64,000 nt of DNA from the NCBI GenBank assembly GCA_900208305.1, contig OAPG01000001.1, positions 1,116,001 through 1,180,000 on the forward strand, read 5' to 3'. This document shows positions 43,601 to 53,701 of the stretch, piece by piece. The DNA is from Melanopsichium pennsylvanicum (Eukaryota > Basidiomycota > Ustilaginomycetes > Ustilaginales). The notes beneath the pieces are model-generated. The model saw only the letters and a list, made by a program, of their open reading frames with translations. It had not been told where the DNA came from and searched no databases. Made by a program: the position numbers and the translations under genes. Numbering within the stretch: position 1 is the first letter of the stretch; each line of letters starts with the position of its first letter.

Positions 43601-44686
43601 GTGGGAACTGGCTCAGAGGCCGCTGTGGAGGCAATGAATGCGGACGGCCCTACCATGGCAGCTCACGTTCAGCGCACTGAAGCAACGAAACAGGCCTCGT
43701 CGTCCTCAAAGCAAGGAAAACGACCTGCAGCGGCGCGAACATCTCCTGCTGCGAACCCGCAGGAGGCACAGGCGAGCACGTCGGGATCGGAAAGTGGGAG
43801 CGGACAAGCGACCACGTCTGCTGCCGGAAGCAGCAAAGCATCCGCTTCAGCACCGGACGGAGCATTCCCACGTCTGCGCCTACTGAAGCGACTGGCTTCC
43901 TCGAAAGTCGGGAACGCTGTCATCGGCGCTGCAACAGCACCCTGCGGCGCTAAAAAGGATCGAAGATGGTCGGCAGCTGGTGGTTTGAACTCTGACAATG
44001 ACGATTCTTCTTCTTGGGACCGAGATCTGTCGGATACCGAAAGTCTGGAATCGGATTTTCAGAAGCAGGATGATGTTCCGCAGCAGCGTCCTGCTTCGAA
44101 GAAGACTGGCGGCAAATCGGCTCGTCGTGGTCGTCACAAGCTGCAGCTGAGTAGCGAGGAAGCGGAGCGCCGAGCTACAGACAGGCGCGCCCGTAATGCT
44201 TTCCTCGCACGTGTGCGGCGTGCGTCGAAGCGCGGTATCGTGATCGAAGATCCGACCCAACATCCTCTCAAGAAGATTAGCATTCAATGCACTGCAGCTC
44301 CCGAGAACACGTATATTCCGGATCTGCCCTCGTCGCTCGTGACACTGGGTATGTCGACGGCAGACGCGCGTCGAGCTAGAAACGCTTTCCTTGCCCGCGT
44401 GAGGAGAACCATGAAGCGCGGCTACCCCAAGGACGTGGCGATCAAGATGGCAGCCAAGCCACTGCCAGGGGATCCCGCGCGAGACACGCCAGTGATGAAA
44501 GCTCAACGGGCGTATATGGAGCAATTGGAGCGAGAGGCGGTCGACGAGCTTTCTGCTTCGGTGCACGACAGCTCTCAAACTGCCCAAGGATTGCGCACAG
44601 AAAGCGGCAGCCAGCCACCAGCAATAGCCGGCGCAGGGAGAAACGACGGCTGGGTGGATGAGTCCAGCTGGTCACTTGCTCAGTGA
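40619..44686 (+). CDS. SET-domain histone methyltransferase, Ash1-like (probable H3K36)
   Basis: 1,355 residues, no intron. Order: disordered Ser-rich N-terminus; AT-hooks RRPGRPRKS (about 277), RGPGRPRLS (427) and RRGRPSGS (564); AWS domain (about 680-725, CSCKAGSGCGDGCINRMLMY); SET (about 727-857) with GFGLKTLEPI, EYRGEVI, ANHSCDPNC (806) and LTYNYGW; post-SET QCLCGAANCSGILGG (872). AWS-SET-postSET is the Ash1/NSD/Set2 group, which methylates H3K36. No WW or SRI domain is visible, so it is not Set2; AT-hooks favour Ash1. The C-terminus holds two copies of RRARNAFLARVRR about 62 residues apart. The catalytic NHSC and Tyr are intact. Confidence 0.85.
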   Translation: MAPARRTARSSFSALSSSSNIGSTANRYHQRSSASFTPSSASKLTTTLAYRPAANAASTTMQSTDQSHPPSPSKSQASNSYDDPIDLSDTDTDLDAGFEVVSPTHIASIATTALLPSSTGLARNMSLLSPSPGNIHIERSHSTSSLDRSYATSLNSDLHAISDGSLSSLSSVDSDSDGPDAAAKGVKSASSPTRDSSQTQHNRPANTLMRASEESLGMHSHSSSSAPTPSRRSARIVSSGSSVQKALQRRDELDAKLTGSSVRRKLDSPEASPQKRRPGRPRKSATDASLVQALKSPLAAVQTATATDPHSSPAAAFTRRSARLSLPSSSIAAALIASKDVAVQHSSEVLEVASQEPVPELRRGRRSCGSRLAEDAKDGSASLPGPSALPTTPASSVVPSTKKSKARSSNDAADKEGQDVSVTPVKRGPGRPRLSRNVVSPSPLAPVGSLAKHKEELTTRRLRKRSLSSASAGVDAATSTASRDATETPRKRSRLSRRSLNSEPETSSSAPIATPEPDRAAQTEVIVSKDVVDLLDDDLSELSDVSDMDFGSPGSSQSGSHSRRRGRPSGSRNAEASKLKRASRPKDGKSYHFTGLYAGEADAVASISLLRPGEIQNAVFPTPVHFGAKLLTEERDFCLPYPIHQKMDQLRDRVNAKRKPPRYQQISKNKYYSRPKLQGEVQTCSCKAGSGCGDGCINRMLMYICDPRTCPSASNCTNVSLGQRPAIKTAVAYYGRRGFGLKTLEPIKRDDFIDEYRGEVINLGEAAKRVTEEYKATGNYYLLDYDSAAGELLDGGRKGNITRFANHSCDPNCRIEKFIICGTDEALSAEFQIGLFAIRDIDAGEELTYNYGWAAFQPRDITGAPTAQVPTEQCLCGAANCSGILGGKKAPATKAAVEAVEAKSRKKTAKGRGKSKGKGRRTAQGSRVRMRAMTPMLTASQLSAAAMPTSTLLPAAAGRKMRQEAQPTLRNKIVVRRRERLAREANEASSSTSLVGTGSEAAVEAMNADGPTMAAHVQRTEATKQASSSSKQGKRPAAARTSPAANPQEAQASTSGSESGSGQATTSAAGSSKASASAPDGAFPRLRLLKRLASSKVGNAVIGAATAPCGAKKDRRWSAAGGLNSDNDDSSSWDRDLSDTESLESDFQKQDDVPQQRPASKKTGGKSARRGRHKLQLSSEEAERRATDRRARNAFLARVRRASKRGIVIEDPTQHPLKKISIQCTAAPENTYIPDLPSSLVTLGMSTADARRARNAFLARVRRTMKRGYPKDVAIKMAAKPLPGDPARDTPVMKAQRAYMEQLEREAVDELSASVHDSSQTAQGLRTESGSQPPAIAGAGRNDGWVDESSWSLAQ

Positions 44687-45599
44687 TGCAAAATCGTTTC
44701 TATCAAAGCTTGTCGCGAGACTTTCTAGTCACGCTCCTGAGGACCACAGAGAGCATTGCGACTTACTTAGCAACCACATAGGTTATCTTGTCTCTTGTAG
44801 TAATTCACGGTACCAAATATTCAGCAACGCATGATCAGCGGTAATGACACTTTGCGTGTTCTCGATGCGCTCGAAACAAGTCTGACATCCTGCATAGCTC
44901 TACAAAAAACCATCGTAAAGGTTGCAAGTTCGGCGATACCAGCTGCGAGTGAAAGCATATTCAAGGCTCGGCTCGGGACATCCGTGTCAGTCGAGTTGGG
45001 GTCGCGTCAGACGGACACACTCACACACAGGCAGAAAACGAGCGGACCGGAAATAGAGGAAAAGCAGTATGGAAATTCCAGCCGCCCGGCCACAGACAGA
45101 TCTGGAGATGCGAAGATCAATTCAGATCTGCTTCGTCTTGCAGAGGGATGGATGACCAAGTTACAGTAGCTGGGCAAACGAGCCGATTTTTGGATCCGAA
45201 TAAGAAACTACCACACCTGTTTGCTCGTCACCTCTCGGATCCGCTCTTTCCACCCAAATTCGATTTGATATCCCTTCAACCTCGTTCTCGGACCCGCAAG
45301 CCTCCCCCGCATCCTCGGCCCCCACACTCAAGTGGAGCACGTCCCGAAGCCGTCAACATCACACCCTTCCGCCAACCTTGACGGTGCTACCCACGGGCTA
45401 GGCCCAGGTGCCCGCTGGCTCAATCACGTCCTCGCTGTCATCGACATCGCCCAGGCTTGCAATCATACCGCACAATTGTCATCGTCTTCATTCTCCCAAA
45501 CAGGATAGGACAGGAATTTGTCACTTTCGGAGACTTCATATGCATCCGTGATAAAGTCTGGGCTGTTAAAAGCAGTGATTTCGTCGAGCTCGCTGCAAT
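44687..45599. other. Intergenic region before the Zn2Cys6 gene
   Basis: 913 bp, tandem arrangement. A 112-codon plus frame at 44831-45169 has no domain and is not taken as a gene. The part from about 45200 is CT-rich leader sequence. Confidence 0.45.
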
Positions 45600-48464
45600 A
45601 TGGACGCTGAATTACTTGAGACCAAGTCAGATAGTCATGCCGGTGCTGAAGCATCCATGTCAGCCTCGTCGACTGCATTCCTAGCAACCATGGCTGTCAG
45701 CGCAGAGTCGAGCAGGCAAGGCTCGGCATCAGCAGAAGCACCCGCATGGAACGAACAATCCGAGACGCAGCAGCAGCAACAGACCGGCTCAATCTTGAAT
45801 GACGGATCTGGTGATGACATTGCCCAGCGCCACTCGCACGACGCTGAAGTACACGCAAGTTTGGAAAGCGCCAGTGCCACTAGAGAGCACCAAGATGGCA
45901 GTCCAGCGCAGAGGCTCTTAGACGTTTCACCGTCGTCTAACGCGGCATCAGCAGCACTCAACAGCGTATGCGACCTCACTAATCATAGCGCACAACAGTC
46001 TTCTCCCTACGCCGTTGGCAATCACACCAGCAACGGCAACCATGGCACTGCAACCAGCAGCGTTGAAGATGATTCGGCGTATCAATTTCCGAATGCGCCT
46101 CCGTCGACGTCTGCATCCCCCAGCAAAGGAGGGGCTACCGTTCTCATGGCTTCGCGCAAGCAAAATAGTGCATGCGATGCGTGTCGTAGCCGCAAGGTAC
46201 GATGCAACAGAGACCATGGTGAAGCCAAGTGTAACCACTGCAAGGCCAAAAACATTGACTGCACCACGCTTTACGTTCAATGGGCCACCTCATCCTCCAA
46301 GCGTCCCACCAAGCGTGCCAGATCATCGATGCACGCCCCAGTGGACGAGAAGAGAGAAGGGGTCAAGCCACCAGAGATCCTCGATGCCGCAGTGCAGGCT
46401 CAAGACCGCTTGCTCAACGCCCTTTTTCAGCGCGATACAGAATACGCGCCCGCCGACAACCGAGTCTATCTCTATCAGAACCTGCCGTGCAATGCACCAC
46501 TATCAGCGACCGGATATACCACGCGGAACGTCTTGCCAGCAGCCTATCTGCCGGGTCCCAAGCCGGCAGCAGCCACCAGCGCTGAACTACACTTGCTTGA
46601 TCGCCAACGAAGGGAGGACTTTGTCAACGATCTGGTCGAGACTTACTTTTCGGTGGTGCATGCAAGATTGCCGCTGTTGAACCCTCAGACATTCCGCAAG
46701 CGCTACTACGAGCGAAGTGAAGAGTTAGGAGGGCCTCCATCCGACATCATCCTTGCTATCGTGATCGCATGGGGTGCCAAGTTCAGCGAAAATCCGCTCA
46801 TCGCACAGGATCGTCAAGAGAGCGCGGTAGAACTGCAGAAGGCACACTTTCAGGCCCAAGCGGCACTTCTCAAAGGCGAGACCGAAAAGGCCAACCAAAT
46901 CACTGGTGTCAAGGGCGGGATTGAACAGCCCATCCTCACTGTACCCGAGGAACTTCGGGAACAAGGTCGCAATAGGATCGCGGATCACCTCACGTGGCGA
47001 GCTCAAGATGTCATGGACCGTCTTCGCGTCGCAAGGGTAGCCACGCTTGAAAACGCTCAGGCTTGTTTCCTGATGGAATCCTTGCTGTTGCATCCTTCTG
47101 TCTATTTCAATGGCAATCCCAATATCTCGGGAACACCAGTGCCCGCCAAGCATCGAAGCTTGCTCGCGTACACCAACGGTCACTGGTACGTCATTGCTAT
47201 CAAGCACATGCTTGATCTCGGCATCAACTGCAAGGAGAAGGTCATGACCATCAAGGATGCCGCTCTGCGCGGAGAGACGCTCTTCGCTTGGTGGCTCGCT
47301 TGCATGGCCGATGCCGCTTCATCGCTCTACTTCCAGCGGAGATGCCTCATCTCTGTTGAAGACTACAACAGTGATCCTCCCGCAGGCGATGCGGATGACA
47401 GGTGGGAAGCGCCTCACCCACTTGGCAGCCAGGACTCGTACCTTGCCTTCTTCGGCTCTGCGCACGACGCCGTGACGTTTCAGCGCAAGCTTTCATCCAT
47501 GTATTTCGCTCCGCGGAGCCACATTGAAGGCGTCCGCTTTGACAAAGTGGTCGACATTACGGAGATGCTCAAGAAGTGGAGGGTGGATCACCTCGAAAAG
47601 GTTGGAGTGCCCCTACCGCACTGGCCGCCTCACTGGGATTACATTGCCGCAGTGTCCGCATGTACCAGCGATATCAATTATCACGCTAATTGGATCGTGC
47701 TATGGCGCCTCGTCGACGAGATGGGCATCTACTGTACCGACCGATCCGATGCGACCTCACCTATTCATCAAGACCGCCTCAAACGTCGAACGGACTCAGA
47801 CGCCGGTCTTCGCGGCGACATTCCCGATCCTGAACGAGTCCAAATTGTTCTCGCAACAATCCAAGAAGAGGCTCTCAACAGTGCGCTTCGCATCGCCGGT
47901 CTAACGGAAATCCTTCGCAGCAACCAATACCTGCGTCTAGACCCGTGCAACTCGCTTCAGAGCTTGGAGCAGGCTGCACACATGCTGATCCGGTTCCAAC
48001 GGAGCGAAGTCGACATTATTGTAGCCGGATTTCGTCAGTACGGATTGTCGTATGAGGACTGCTTCGACAAGGCTGATCTCATGGAGGATCTGGCGGCAGC
48101 GTACAATGAAAGGGCTCGCACCGATCCGAACTTTGTACCTGGATCTGCGCTTGGTCTTGCGCTTGAACGCGATGCGAACAATGTTGCTGAGAATGAAGGT
48201 ATTCCCGGGTTGGCTATTGCCGCTGCGGCCTTGTCGAATGCTGCTGCTTCGGCGAATGCAGATGAAGAGGTTGGGGCGGCGCCATACGATTTCGAGACAC
48301 AGGCGGCACCGATTCATCCGCAGGCGACGGTGGGACAAGATGACGTTCCGGGAGATGTCAAGGATGTCAACAATGCTGCTGCCTTTGACAGTATGTTCAC
48401 TACTGAGGGCGATTCGATTGCGAGTCATGCAAGTCCGTTGAACGATGATGAAGGGCAGAAATGA
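45600..48464 (+). CDS. Zn(II)2Cys6 transcription factor with fungal-specific regulatory domain
   Basis: 954 residues, no intron. The DNA-binding zinc cluster is at about 191-222: CDACRSRKVRCNRDHG, then KCNHCKAKNIDC, with the six cysteines in C-x2-C-x6-C-x9-C-x2-C-x6-C spacing. A basic linker (KRPTKRARS) follows. The fungal_trans regulatory domain (about 345-700) starts VETYFSVVHARLPLLNPQTF and contains LFAWWLACMADAASSLYF. The C-terminus is acidic with an Ala-rich stretch. The target pathway cannot be read from the sequence. The N-terminal 180 residues are Ser/Gln-rich and probably disordered. Convergent with MDH1. Confidence 0.92.
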   Translation: MDAELLETKSDSHAGAEASMSASSTAFLATMAVSAESSRQGSASAEAPAWNEQSETQQQQQTGSILNDGSGDDIAQRHSHDAEVHASLESASATREHQDGSPAQRLLDVSPSSNAASAALNSVCDLTNHSAQQSSPYAVGNHTSNGNHGTATSSVEDDSAYQFPNAPPSTSASPSKGGATVLMASRKQNSACDACRSRKVRCNRDHGEAKCNHCKAKNIDCTTLYVQWATSSSKRPTKRARSSMHAPVDEKREGVKPPEILDAAVQAQDRLLNALFQRDTEYAPADNRVYLYQNLPCNAPLSATGYTTRNVLPAAYLPGPKPAAATSAELHLLDRQRREDFVNDLVETYFSVVHARLPLLNPQTFRKRYYERSEELGGPPSDIILAIVIAWGAKFSENPLIAQDRQESAVELQKAHFQAQAALLKGETEKANQITGVKGGIEQPILTVPEELREQGRNRIADHLTWRAQDVMDRLRVARVATLENAQACFLMESLLLHPSVYFNGNPNISGTPVPAKHRSLLAYTNGHWYVIAIKHMLDLGINCKEKVMTIKDAALRGETLFAWWLACMADAASSLYFQRRCLISVEDYNSDPPAGDADDRWEAPHPLGSQDSYLAFFGSAHDAVTFQRKLSSMYFAPRSHIEGVRFDKVVDITEMLKKWRVDHLEKVGVPLPHWPPHWDYIAAVSACTSDINYHANWIVLWRLVDEMGIYCTDRSDATSPIHQDRLKRRTDSDAGLRGDIPDPERVQIVLATIQEEALNSALRIAGLTEILRSNQYLRLDPCNSLQSLEQAAHMLIRFQRSEVDIIVAGFRQYGLSYEDCFDKADLMEDLAAAYNERARTDPNFVPGSALGLALERDANNVAENEGIPGLAIAAAALSNAAASANADEEVGAAPYDFETQAAPIHPQATVGQDDVPGDVKDVNNAAAFDSMFTTEGDSIASHASPLNDDEGQK

Positions 48465-48884
48465 CGTTTCTGCCGTGAAGTATCTTGTATACTGCAAATT
48501 AGCACGCAAAACGAGCGTTAAGGCCCCACGACTCTGTATTTTTTTTTTAATCAAATCATGCTTCAAGTCTGGCTAAATATCATACTCTGATTCTTATAAC
48601 TTGCCGCATCTGTCATGATTGTGACGGTTGAACCCTTCTTCTAACCACCTTCGTGAGATCAAGGTGGAGCTCGCAAGCAGCAGAAGAAGATGAGATTAAG
48701 AAAGGGTAAAAGAAAATTTTGGCATTGATCATGATCAATATGTGTACAATGTATTAGGTTGAAAGTTGACTTTCAGGCACTTGAGAGAATCGAATAGCAT
48801 GTATCAGATTCATGCTAAGCGATGAAAACTAAGCTGTCTCCGTCACCATGCGTTCCAAACTACATCAAAGAATGATAAGAGTTT
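48465..48884. other. Tail-to-tail region before MDH1
   Basis: 420 bp of 3' flanks with a T-run at 48539-48549. No gene seen. Confidence 0.5.
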
Positions 48885-49916
48885 CTAAGGGTTAGCAGCT
48901 ACCCACTCGACACCCTTCTTAATGTTCTTTGCAAGTTCAGGAACGGCGGCCTCAAGGAGCTTCTCCTCCTCGGCGCTGACCTTGCCTACGGGGTGGATTT
49001 CCTCAACACCGTTCTTGCCGAGGGTGACGGGAGTAGCGAAGAAGGTGGCACCCTGGTCCTTGTAGAGGGGCGATTCGACGTAGGCGCACTCCTTGATGCC
49101 CTTTTCGCCGTTGAGGGCCTTGAGGAGCGAGTCGGAGAAGACGGCGGCGGCGTAAGCCATGGAGAGGGTGGCGGAACCAGCACCGTCCTTGGCCTTGACG
49201 ACCTCGTCACCACCAAACTGGATGCGGTGAACAAGCTTCTCGTACTGCTCACCCTTGGCGACGGCGTCACCGCCGTTGGCCTGGGAGAGCAAGGGAACGA
49301 TGGTGACACCCGAGTGACCACCGACGACGGGGACGATGGTGTCGACAGGCTTCTTGCCAGAGATGCCGGAGAGGAAGGTGGAAGCACGAGTGACGTCAAG
49401 GGTGGTGACACCGTAGAGCTTCTTGGGGTCGTAGACGCCGGCCTTCTTGAAGACCTCGGCAACGATGGGGACGGTGGAGTTGACGGGGTTGGAGATGATC
49501 AAAAGGTGAGCGTTGGGGGCGACCTCAGCGGCCTTCTTGGCGAGGTCACGGACGATGGAGGCGTTGGTGTTGAAAAGGTCGTCACGGGTCATTCCAGGTT
49601 TACGGGGAACACCGGCAGGGATGACGATGACCTCGACATCCTTGAGGGCCTCTCCGAGCTGATCAGCCTGGTAACCGGTGGTGGTGGAGGGGGTGTTGAC
49701 GTGCGAGATGTCGGCAGCGACACCGGGAGCGAGACGGACATCGTAGAGGCGAAGATCGCTGACGAGGGGGTTTTGCTTGAGCAGAAGCGAGAGGGGCTGT
49801 CCAATACCGCCCGAAGCACCGAGAACGGCGACGGCACGGTTGTTGACGGCCGAAGAGGAGAAGGAGCGGACGGATGCCTGGGGCAGAGCCGATCGGAGAG
49901 CCTGACGAGCGAACAT
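48885..49916 (-). CDS. MDH1: Mitochondrial malate dehydrogenase
   Basis: 343 residues, no intron. NAD-dependent oxidation of malate to oxaloacetate in the TCA cycle. A presequence of about 24 residues ([20 protein letters not shown]) is rich in Arg and Ser without acids, for mitochondrial import. Then the Rossmann motif [14 protein letters not shown], substrate Arg in [32 protein letters not shown] and the catalytic His in PVVGGHSG. Length fits the family. Codon use is strongly biased, which leaves a long stop-free frame on the opposite strand (48993-50258). The upstream region contains a 51-bp poly(A)/(T) run. Confidence 0.97.
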   Translation of the reverse strand: MFARQALRSALPQASVRSFSSSAVNNRAVAVLGASGGIGQPLSLLLKQNPLVSDLRLYDVRLAPGVAADISHVNTPSTTTGYQADQLGEALKDVEVIVIPAGVPRKPGMTRDDLFNTNASIVRDLAKKAAEVAPNAHLLIISNPVNSTVPIVAEVFKKAGVYDPKKLYGVTTLDVTRASTFLSGISGKKPVDTIVPVVGGHSGVTIVPLLSQANGGDAVAKGEQYEKLVHRIQFGGDEVVKAKDGAGSATLSMAYAAAVFSDSLLKALNGEKGIKECAYVESPLYKDQGATFFATPVTLGKNGVEEIHPVGKVSAEEEKLLEAAVPELAKNIKKGVEWVAANP

Positions 49917-50339
49917 GACGATATAGGATCAAATACGAAAGGTGATGAGATGGAAGTGGTAGCGAAGGATGGCCTTGACCAACCGGCAGAAATTGACCGA
50001 ATTGAATCTTGCACACAGGAGGTATCACGAAATAGAATCACGAATGGGATGCTCAACTCGACGGGCCCAGTCGGAAAGTCACACACACATACAGCAAGCA
50101 GACTTTCCAACTGGGTAGCGCTCATAGAATTTGAAAGCGGCAGAGGAGCGAGCAAAACGATGAGGTGGTGTTGGCAACTTGAACTGGGCATCAGACCTGT
50201 TTGTTTGGACTTTGATTTCTTCTTTTTAGGTCAGAAAAGCTCCACCTCAATATCGTGATAGTGTTGCTGCCTGCCCCAAGCGCGCGAATTGCACTGGTCT
50301 GCCGCCTCTCCCAAGTTCCCAACGGAAGGATCAGGAAGG

Positions 50340-50391
<52 letters not shown>

Positions 50392-51281
50392 ATGTTTTCA
50401 TCGATCCCTGGATTGCGCTGCAGTTCAAATCCGCTCGCCATGCGCCTCCAAAATCGATTTCAAGGTTGGGCTAAAACCCAGCTTCGCACGTAATCAAGCA
50501 TCCAGAACCGGCCTCTGCTATCGAATCCCATCATCCTTAATTTGTTCCCCTCTCCGCTCATATCGGGTGGCAGCGCCTACTGTGACTGTAGGTTACTGTA
50601 CTGCACGACAGCATCAGATCTTACTTCTCCCTTCGAGTTTTTATTGCCCAGAGTCATGCATAGGACAACATCGATGTTAGCGATACTGAGATCCTCATTC
50701 GTACTGTCTCGTCTCACACGCCATCATTGCAATGCAAGTTCATGTCCTTGCAATACATGTCTGTGTACACCAATCCCATGTCGTACCACTTGTGACCAGA
50801 GCGATGCTGTCCGCAAACATCAGCACCTCAATTCAATGTTGGATGGCGTCCTTTGCATGTTGTCATTGCTTGCAGGGGGGCCCTTCCGCAAGGTGGGGAC
50901 GTGCTGCAGCGATCATGCTCTCGCAAATCTCATGGCTGGCCCCTTCTCCAGCCTCGGCTTTCTCAGGAGCAAGCATACGCTAAGGTGCTTGTCAAATCGG
51001 CGATGCAAAAAGATGATCGATATTATCGATACATGTTAGACCGACGTGACTGTGTGGAGTGCGAATCCAAGAAAAGCGAGCACGTGATATATTTTTGTGC
51101 TCGGCCGAGCTTCTAAATTTGCGCACGCATATATCCAAATTGCCGGATGCCATGCCTCAGCAGACCAAGCGTGCAAAATTCGACTGGCATGGCGAGTTCG
51201 AGGTAAGTACGTCGCCAGCTTTACATCCCTCCTCCATATTCACCATCATCTCTTCTCTTCAAGATTGTTCATATCTCCAAA
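49917..51281. other. Divergent region MDH1 to eL8, with a 51-bp poly(A) tract
   Basis: 1.37 kb between head-to-head highly expressed genes. At 50340-50390 the plus strand has 51 consecutive A residues. Both 5' leaders and promoters should lie here. A plus frame beginning near 51151 ends before the eL8 start and could be a small upstream frame. I see no other gene. Confidence 0.5.
50340..50390 (+). repeat. Poly(A) homopolymer, 51 bp
   Basis: Uninterrupted run of 51 A on the plus strand, about 424 bp upstream of the MDH1 start, where it reads as poly(T). It is the longest homopolymer in the window by far. Length may be affected by assembly. Confidence 0.9.
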
Positions 51282-52828
51282 ATGGTACGCATCTCGGCAC
51301 ATGTGGCTCCGAATCGCACCATGGATGTCGGAGGCCCCGGAACATGAGTACAAGATGCGGTGCTCTGATCAATAATACCCTCGCCTACAGCGGCTTTTCG
51401 CATACCGACAACGCCGCCGCGGCCATACCCGATAAAGCGCCAACCGTCTATGCTTAGCAATTCGACCACAATGTCCTGCAGAATTCGTCGAAAGGAGTAG
51501 CAGAAGCCTGAGATCATCATTCTGTGGTGCTCAAACACGCGTCCTTCCCACACTCCGCTTCGCGACTTTCCGGCTCTCGCTTTGCAGTTACGGTTTCACT
51601 TGATCGTGGGAAGGTGGACGATATTGTCTCGGCGGAACGCAATGTCGCCCCTGCAGCCTAGTCCACCTGACCTGTGGTACCAAAGGGGATGAGGTGACGG
51701 GTGCTTGCTCTTGTACTCTTTGGACGAGGTGCTGGTCAGCTGTCGAAGCCTCGCTTCCACAGGTCAGCCTTTGTCTCCGCTCCGATGCGTACATTTGCCG
51801 CCAATCACCTCTTTTAGAGCGCCGAGTCTGTCTCACTCCCGTCGCCGTTCCATTGTCTGCTTCCCTTTGCGGTTCAAACATGGCGCAGGATGCTGACTCG
51901 TCTCAATGACCCCCACGCTTTCTTGCGTTATGCAACGTTTGATTGTTCTGTGATCTCTCTTGTTTTTCTCGTTTGTATGTTCTTTTTACAGCCCAAGGCC
52001 AAGACTGGATCCGCTAAGAAGCCTGCTGCTGCCCCCTATTCTAAGGGTAAGGCCACCAAGGCTCCTAAGAACCCTCTCTTCGAGAAGCGCCCCCGTAACT
52101 TCGGTATCGGCCAGGACATCCAGCCTCCTCGCGACTTGAGCCGCTTTGTCAAGTGGCCCGAGTACGTTCGTCTTCAGCGCCAGAAGGTTATCCTCAACCA
52201 GCGTTTGAAGGTTCCCCCTGCGATCGCCCAGTTCGCCAACACTCTCGACAAGAACACTGCCACCAACCTGTTCAAGCTCCTTAACAAGTATCGCCCCGAG
52301 TCCAAGCAGGAGAAGAAGGCTCGTCTCGATGCTGCTGCCAAGGACATCGCCGACGGCAAGAAGGCCGATGCCAAGGCTGACGGCAAGAAGCCCCTCTTCG
52401 TCAAGTACGGTCTCAACCACTGTGTTGCTTTGATCGAGGCCAAGAAGGCTGCTCTTGTTGTCATCGCCGCTGACGTTGACCCCATCGAGCTCGTCGTCTT
52501 CCTTCCCGCCCTTTGCCGCAAGATGGGTGTCCCCTACGTCATTGTCAAGTCCAAGGCCTCCATCGGTGCCCTCGTTCACAAGAAAACTGCCGCTGTTGCC
52601 CTGATTCAGGAGGTCCGATCCGAGGACGAGCGTGAGCTTGCCAACCTCGTCTCCGCCGCCAAGGCCAACTACCTCGACAAGGCCGAGGAGATCCGCCGTC
52701 ACTGGGGTGGTGGACACCTCTCGCAGCGATCCAACCACAAGCTCGCAAAGCGTGCTAAGATCGCCGCTCTCCAACCCAAGCCCGTCGCTGCTCCCGCTCC
52801 AGTCGCCGTTGCTGAGGACGACGAGTAA
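51282..52828 (+). CDS. RPL8: 60S ribosomal protein eL8 (yeast L8, human L7a)
   Basis: 279 residues. The body lies in one exon, 51992-52828, opened by the acceptor TTTTTACAG. It contains [42 protein letters not shown] and [20 protein letters not shown], all typical of eL8, which sits near the peptide exit of the large subunit. Exon 1 most likely codes only the initiator ATG (51282-51284), directly followed by the intron (donor GTACGC, 707 bp). This gives [11 protein letters not shown], matching the family N-terminus. An intron right after ATG is common in fungal ribosomal protein genes. The family is certain; the exon-1 placement is an inference. Confidence 0.9.
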
Positions 52829-53390
52829 ATGTTTTTTCCTGCATCTGCTCTTCTCTTGCCACGTAGCTTCGGCATGCCGGGCCGTTGCACTTCAAAAGCT
52901 GGATTCTAGTTTCCTAGAGCCAACACCCCTTTTTTTAACCTGGTCGATGTCATGTTCGCTCCTTGTTGCTCAGTGAATGGATCGTGATGCCGTACCGTAT
53001 TTTCAGAGTATCCGAGTCGATCGGATAAGCCGTGTGCATTTCGATCGTTGGATTCCTGTGTCTCTGCAATCTTTGGTGTTGCCAGTCTGTCGGCGCTGGT
53101 CACACTCTGTACAATACCCTCGAATTTTTCATCTGCGCTATCTCGCCGACTCTCCTTAGCTCGAATGTGATCGCTTTGAACGGTGAAACGTGTGACGCTT
53201 GCGAAGTGAGATGAGTTGCTCCCGCGAGGCTGCGACGTTGAAAGATGACACGGTTGCGGTACGTGATGCCCGTCGGAGTCGCCGACGAGAAGCACAGGTC
53301 GATGGGACATATCGGGAATCCGATGGCGTTATGAAAAGAAAGAGAAAAACAAAAGGCCAAAAAAAAAAAACAAAAGCCTGACGCACAGAC

Positions 53391-53418
53391 CCTTTTCACG
53401 CAACGCCGCGTGAAAAGG
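53391..53418. repeat. Perfect inverted repeat, 11-bp arms
   Basis: CCTTTTCACGC (53391-53401) and GCGTGAAAAGG (53408-53418) are perfect complements with a six-base loop AACGCC. Transcribed on either strand it would form a stable hairpin. It lies about 560 bp after the eL8 stop, too far for a simple 3'-end signal. Confidence 0.75.
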
Positions 53419-53660
53419 TCGAACACGGTTGTTCCGACGACATGGAACCAAAATTTTGCTCTGCTTGATCGCAATACACGCTCTATCTAGAGAAAGCGAT
53501 CTTTGAGGGGACTCTTCCATCACGTCTGAGGCCTATGCCATACTGCCAGCAACGCTCAGGACCGGTCATTTGTTCGAAGTCGATGGGTCCGATGTTGAAA
53601 AGAGCGGTGGAAACCTCCACATCCAAAAAGTCCACGCGTGGCTTGGTAGACTTTGCAAGG

Positions 53661-53701
53661 AAAAATTAAAATTAAAATAAAATTAAAAATAAAAATAAAA
53701 A
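53661..53701. repeat. A/T-rich simple repeat
   Basis: About 40 bp of AAAAATTAAAATTAAAA-type repeats on the plus strand. Confidence 0.85.

Noticed and set aside
44831..45169. 112-codon plus frame before the Zn2Cys6 gene
   Set aside because: No recognised family, and the end is low-complexity; insufficient evidence for a gene.
48993..50258. 421-codon plus-strand frame opposite MDH1
   Set aside because: It is the mirror of a highly codon-biased gene, which suppresses stops in that antisense frame. The translation is Gly/Asp/Val-rich with no domain.
51986..52774. 262-codon minus-strand frame opposite eL8
   Set aside because: Same cause: antisense of a strongly codon-biased ribosomal protein gene; Leu/Gly/Val-rich without domain.
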